Below, piece by piece: positions 6,607-7,343 of a DNA stretch of 7,343 bases. How positions within the stretch are numbered: the first letter of the stretch is position 1; each line of letters begins with the position of its first letter. The stretch comes from Bacteroidota bacterium (GTDB lineage: Bacteria > Bacteroidota > Rhodothermia > Rhodothermales > Rubricoccaceae), in the NCBI GenBank assembly GCA_022564455.1, contig JADFLK010000103.1, positions 1 to 7,343 of the forward strand. The letters are read 5' to 3'. The notes under the pieces were generated by a model. The model was not told the DNA's origin. It worked only from the letters and a program-made list of their open reading frames with translations, and did not search any database. The position numbers were made by a program, and so were the translations under genes.

Positions 6607-7173
6607 ATGAACATGATTACGCTCACTTCGCTTCGCTCGGCTCTTGCGGTCACCGCTTTGGCGGGCATTCTGGTCTTTTCTGCCGGCTGCGACAACTACC
6701 AGGACATCATCGTCATCGGCAACGATATCATCATCCGCAACTTCAGCATCGACGGCGGCGACCTGGATGTGAGCGCTGACGGGACCATCGGCAGCTACCA
6801 TCGCGAAGTCCCGGAACTCAACAGTGACGTGGTCGATGCCGGCGCCGTTCTTCTCTATGCGGACGGCGAGTTAATTGTAGGATGTGATGCGGGTGATTGT
6901 GCCCCTACCTGGACGCCGCTTCCGGTTACGGTAGGCGTTGATGAGGACGGCGACGAGTACATCGACTACTCAATCACCTACTCGTACGCCTACAACATCC
7001 AGGATCTGTACATCGACCTGATTGGGTCGTCCCCGCTCGATTTCGGCAGCCTTGCCCGCACGGACTTCCATCTGTTGTTGATTCCGGGCAACCTCTACGT
7101 AGGCAACGCCCGCGCGGGCATCGACTATACGGATTACGAAGCCGTTCAACGCGCGTACGACCTTCCCGAGTAG
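6607..7173 (+). CDS. Putative secreted lipoprotein of unknown function
   Basis: A 188-residue protein from the ATG at 6607 (a second ATG at 6613 is equally usable). It has a lipoprotein-type signal: hydrophobic 12-24 followed by VFSAGC, with C28 as the predicted lipidated residue. The -3 position is Ser instead of the usual Leu, so plain secretion is an alternative. The same frame is open back to 6502, but starting there would put 35 polar residues before the signal. The mature part is acidic and Tyr/Asp/Ile-rich, probably beta-strand: DVVDAGAVLLY (74-84), WTPLPVTV (102-109), VDEDGDEYIDY (111-121), a FHLLLIPG strand (154-161) and YEAVQRAY (177-184). From memory this pattern (D-V-x-x-G-x-V-L-x-Y, then W-x-x-L-P, then a hydrophobic IPG strand) recurs in small Bacteroidota exported proteins without known function. 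C93 and C98 might form a disulfide. It is monocistronic: a strong terminator follows. Confidence 0.82.
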   Translation: MNMITLTSLRSALAVTALAGILVFSAGCDNYQDIIVIGNDIIIRNFSIDGGDLDVSADGTIGSYHREVPELNSDVVDAGAVLLYADGELIVGCDAGDCAPTWTPLPVTVGVDEDGDEYIDYSITYSYAYNIQDLYIDLIGSSPLDFGSLARTDFHLLLIPGNLYVGNARAGIDYTDYEAVQRAYDLPE

Positions 7174-7192
7174 CGAGGGAAGCCTGCCGCCA

Positions 7193-7236
7193 AACGCCGC
7201 CCCCCGCAGTATTGCGCGGGGCGGCGTTCTTTTTTT
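7193..7236 (+). terminator. Strong intrinsic terminator of the lipoprotein gene
   Basis: AACGCCGCCCC (7193-7203) pairs perfectly over 11 bp with GGGGCGGCGTT (7218-7228). After one mismatch, three more pairs (7205-7207 with 7214-7216) close a 6-base loop. A run of seven T (7230-7236) follows after a single C. It begins 20 bases after the stop codon. It is a textbook rho-independent terminator on the plus strand, and the second palindromic element copy starts 5 bases beyond its T-tract. Confidence 0.95.
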
Positions 7237-7241
7237 GCACG

Positions 7242-7343
7242 AGGAGTCTGTCGGGTTTAGGGTTTCCAGCTAAGGCGGGGCAGGCCGTAGCGAGGCGAGT
7301 GGGAAATCGAGAACATTATTCCGATCTTTTGAGGAGCATAGTA
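7242..7343. mobile_element. MITE-like palindromic element, second copy (left half, cut by window end)
   Basis: The first 21 bases (7242-7262) are identical to 6330-6350 of the complete copy. After 29 bases of mostly different sequence (9 in copy 1), similarity resumes at GAGGCGAGTGG (7292-7302), and 7301-7343 matches 6369-6411 at 37 of 43 positions. The window ends almost exactly at the expected hairpin apex, so the right arm lies beyond it. The extra 20 bases in the left arm show either an internal insertion here or a deletion in copy 1. At 7321, copy 2 has C where copy 1 has T6389, which pairs with G6435; the change turns a G-T wobble into G-C and fits a conserved fold if the partner is kept. 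Confidence 0.75.

Noticed and set aside
7253..7266. Telomere-like GGGTTTAGGGTTT in the second repeat copy
   Set aside because: It is only about one and a half units, and it arises from the terminal repeat of the element (GGGTTTAGGG occurs in copy 1 too). It is not a telomeric array.

Overview
The window is an ordinary chromosomal stretch of a GC-rich bacterium (about 60% GC by eye, not counted), with one unexpected element near its right end. It has six protein genes: the 3' end of a CDGSH iron-sulfur protein, a complete cobalamin-dependent methionine synthase (metH), a secreted DUF922 putative metallopeptidase, an enoyl-CoA isomerase on the minus strand, a BioY biotin transporter subunit, and a small putative lipoprotein. 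The start codons lack clear Shine-Dalgarno sequences, and the last protein looks like the small lipoproteins common in Bacteroidota. I therefore lean towards Bacteroidota or Rhodothermota (Rhodothermia-like). This is inference; no rRNA or other marker is present.

Layout. 1-288: CDGSH protein, 5' truncated. 354-4067: metH, only 65 bases downstream and possibly cotranscribed. 4127-4729: secreted DUF922 protein from a GTG start, same strand. 4752-5522 (minus): ECI2-type delta3,delta2-enoyl-CoA isomerase, converging on the DUF922 gene with a 22-base gap. 5523-5673: divergent intergenic region with a small perfect inverted repeat. 5674-6264: bioY. 6265-6606: non-coding, holding a MITE-like palindrome and the lipoprotein leader. 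6607-7173: lipoprotein, followed by a strong intrinsic terminator (7193-7236). 7242 to the window end: first half of a second MITE copy.

Most notable result. A 164-base element at 6330-6493 has 20-base terminal inverted repeats (18/20 matching) and internal pairings that all fall in register about one centre near 6412, so the whole element is one long imperfect hairpin. A second, diverged copy starts at 7242 with the same first 21 bases and carries about 20 extra bases in its left arm. Both copies sit at transcription terminators. Copy 1 is flanked by GGCC on both sides; removing it with one GGCC restores a textbook terminator (GC hairpin plus T-tract) for bioY. This suggests a non-autonomous mobile element that targets terminators or hairpins and, once inserted, may supply the terminator stem itself.

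The genes are mostly unrelated housekeeping functions: methionine and folate one-carbon metabolism, beta-oxidation of unsaturated acyl-CoA, and vitamin uptake. I found no defence system, CRISPR array, tRNA or rRNA.
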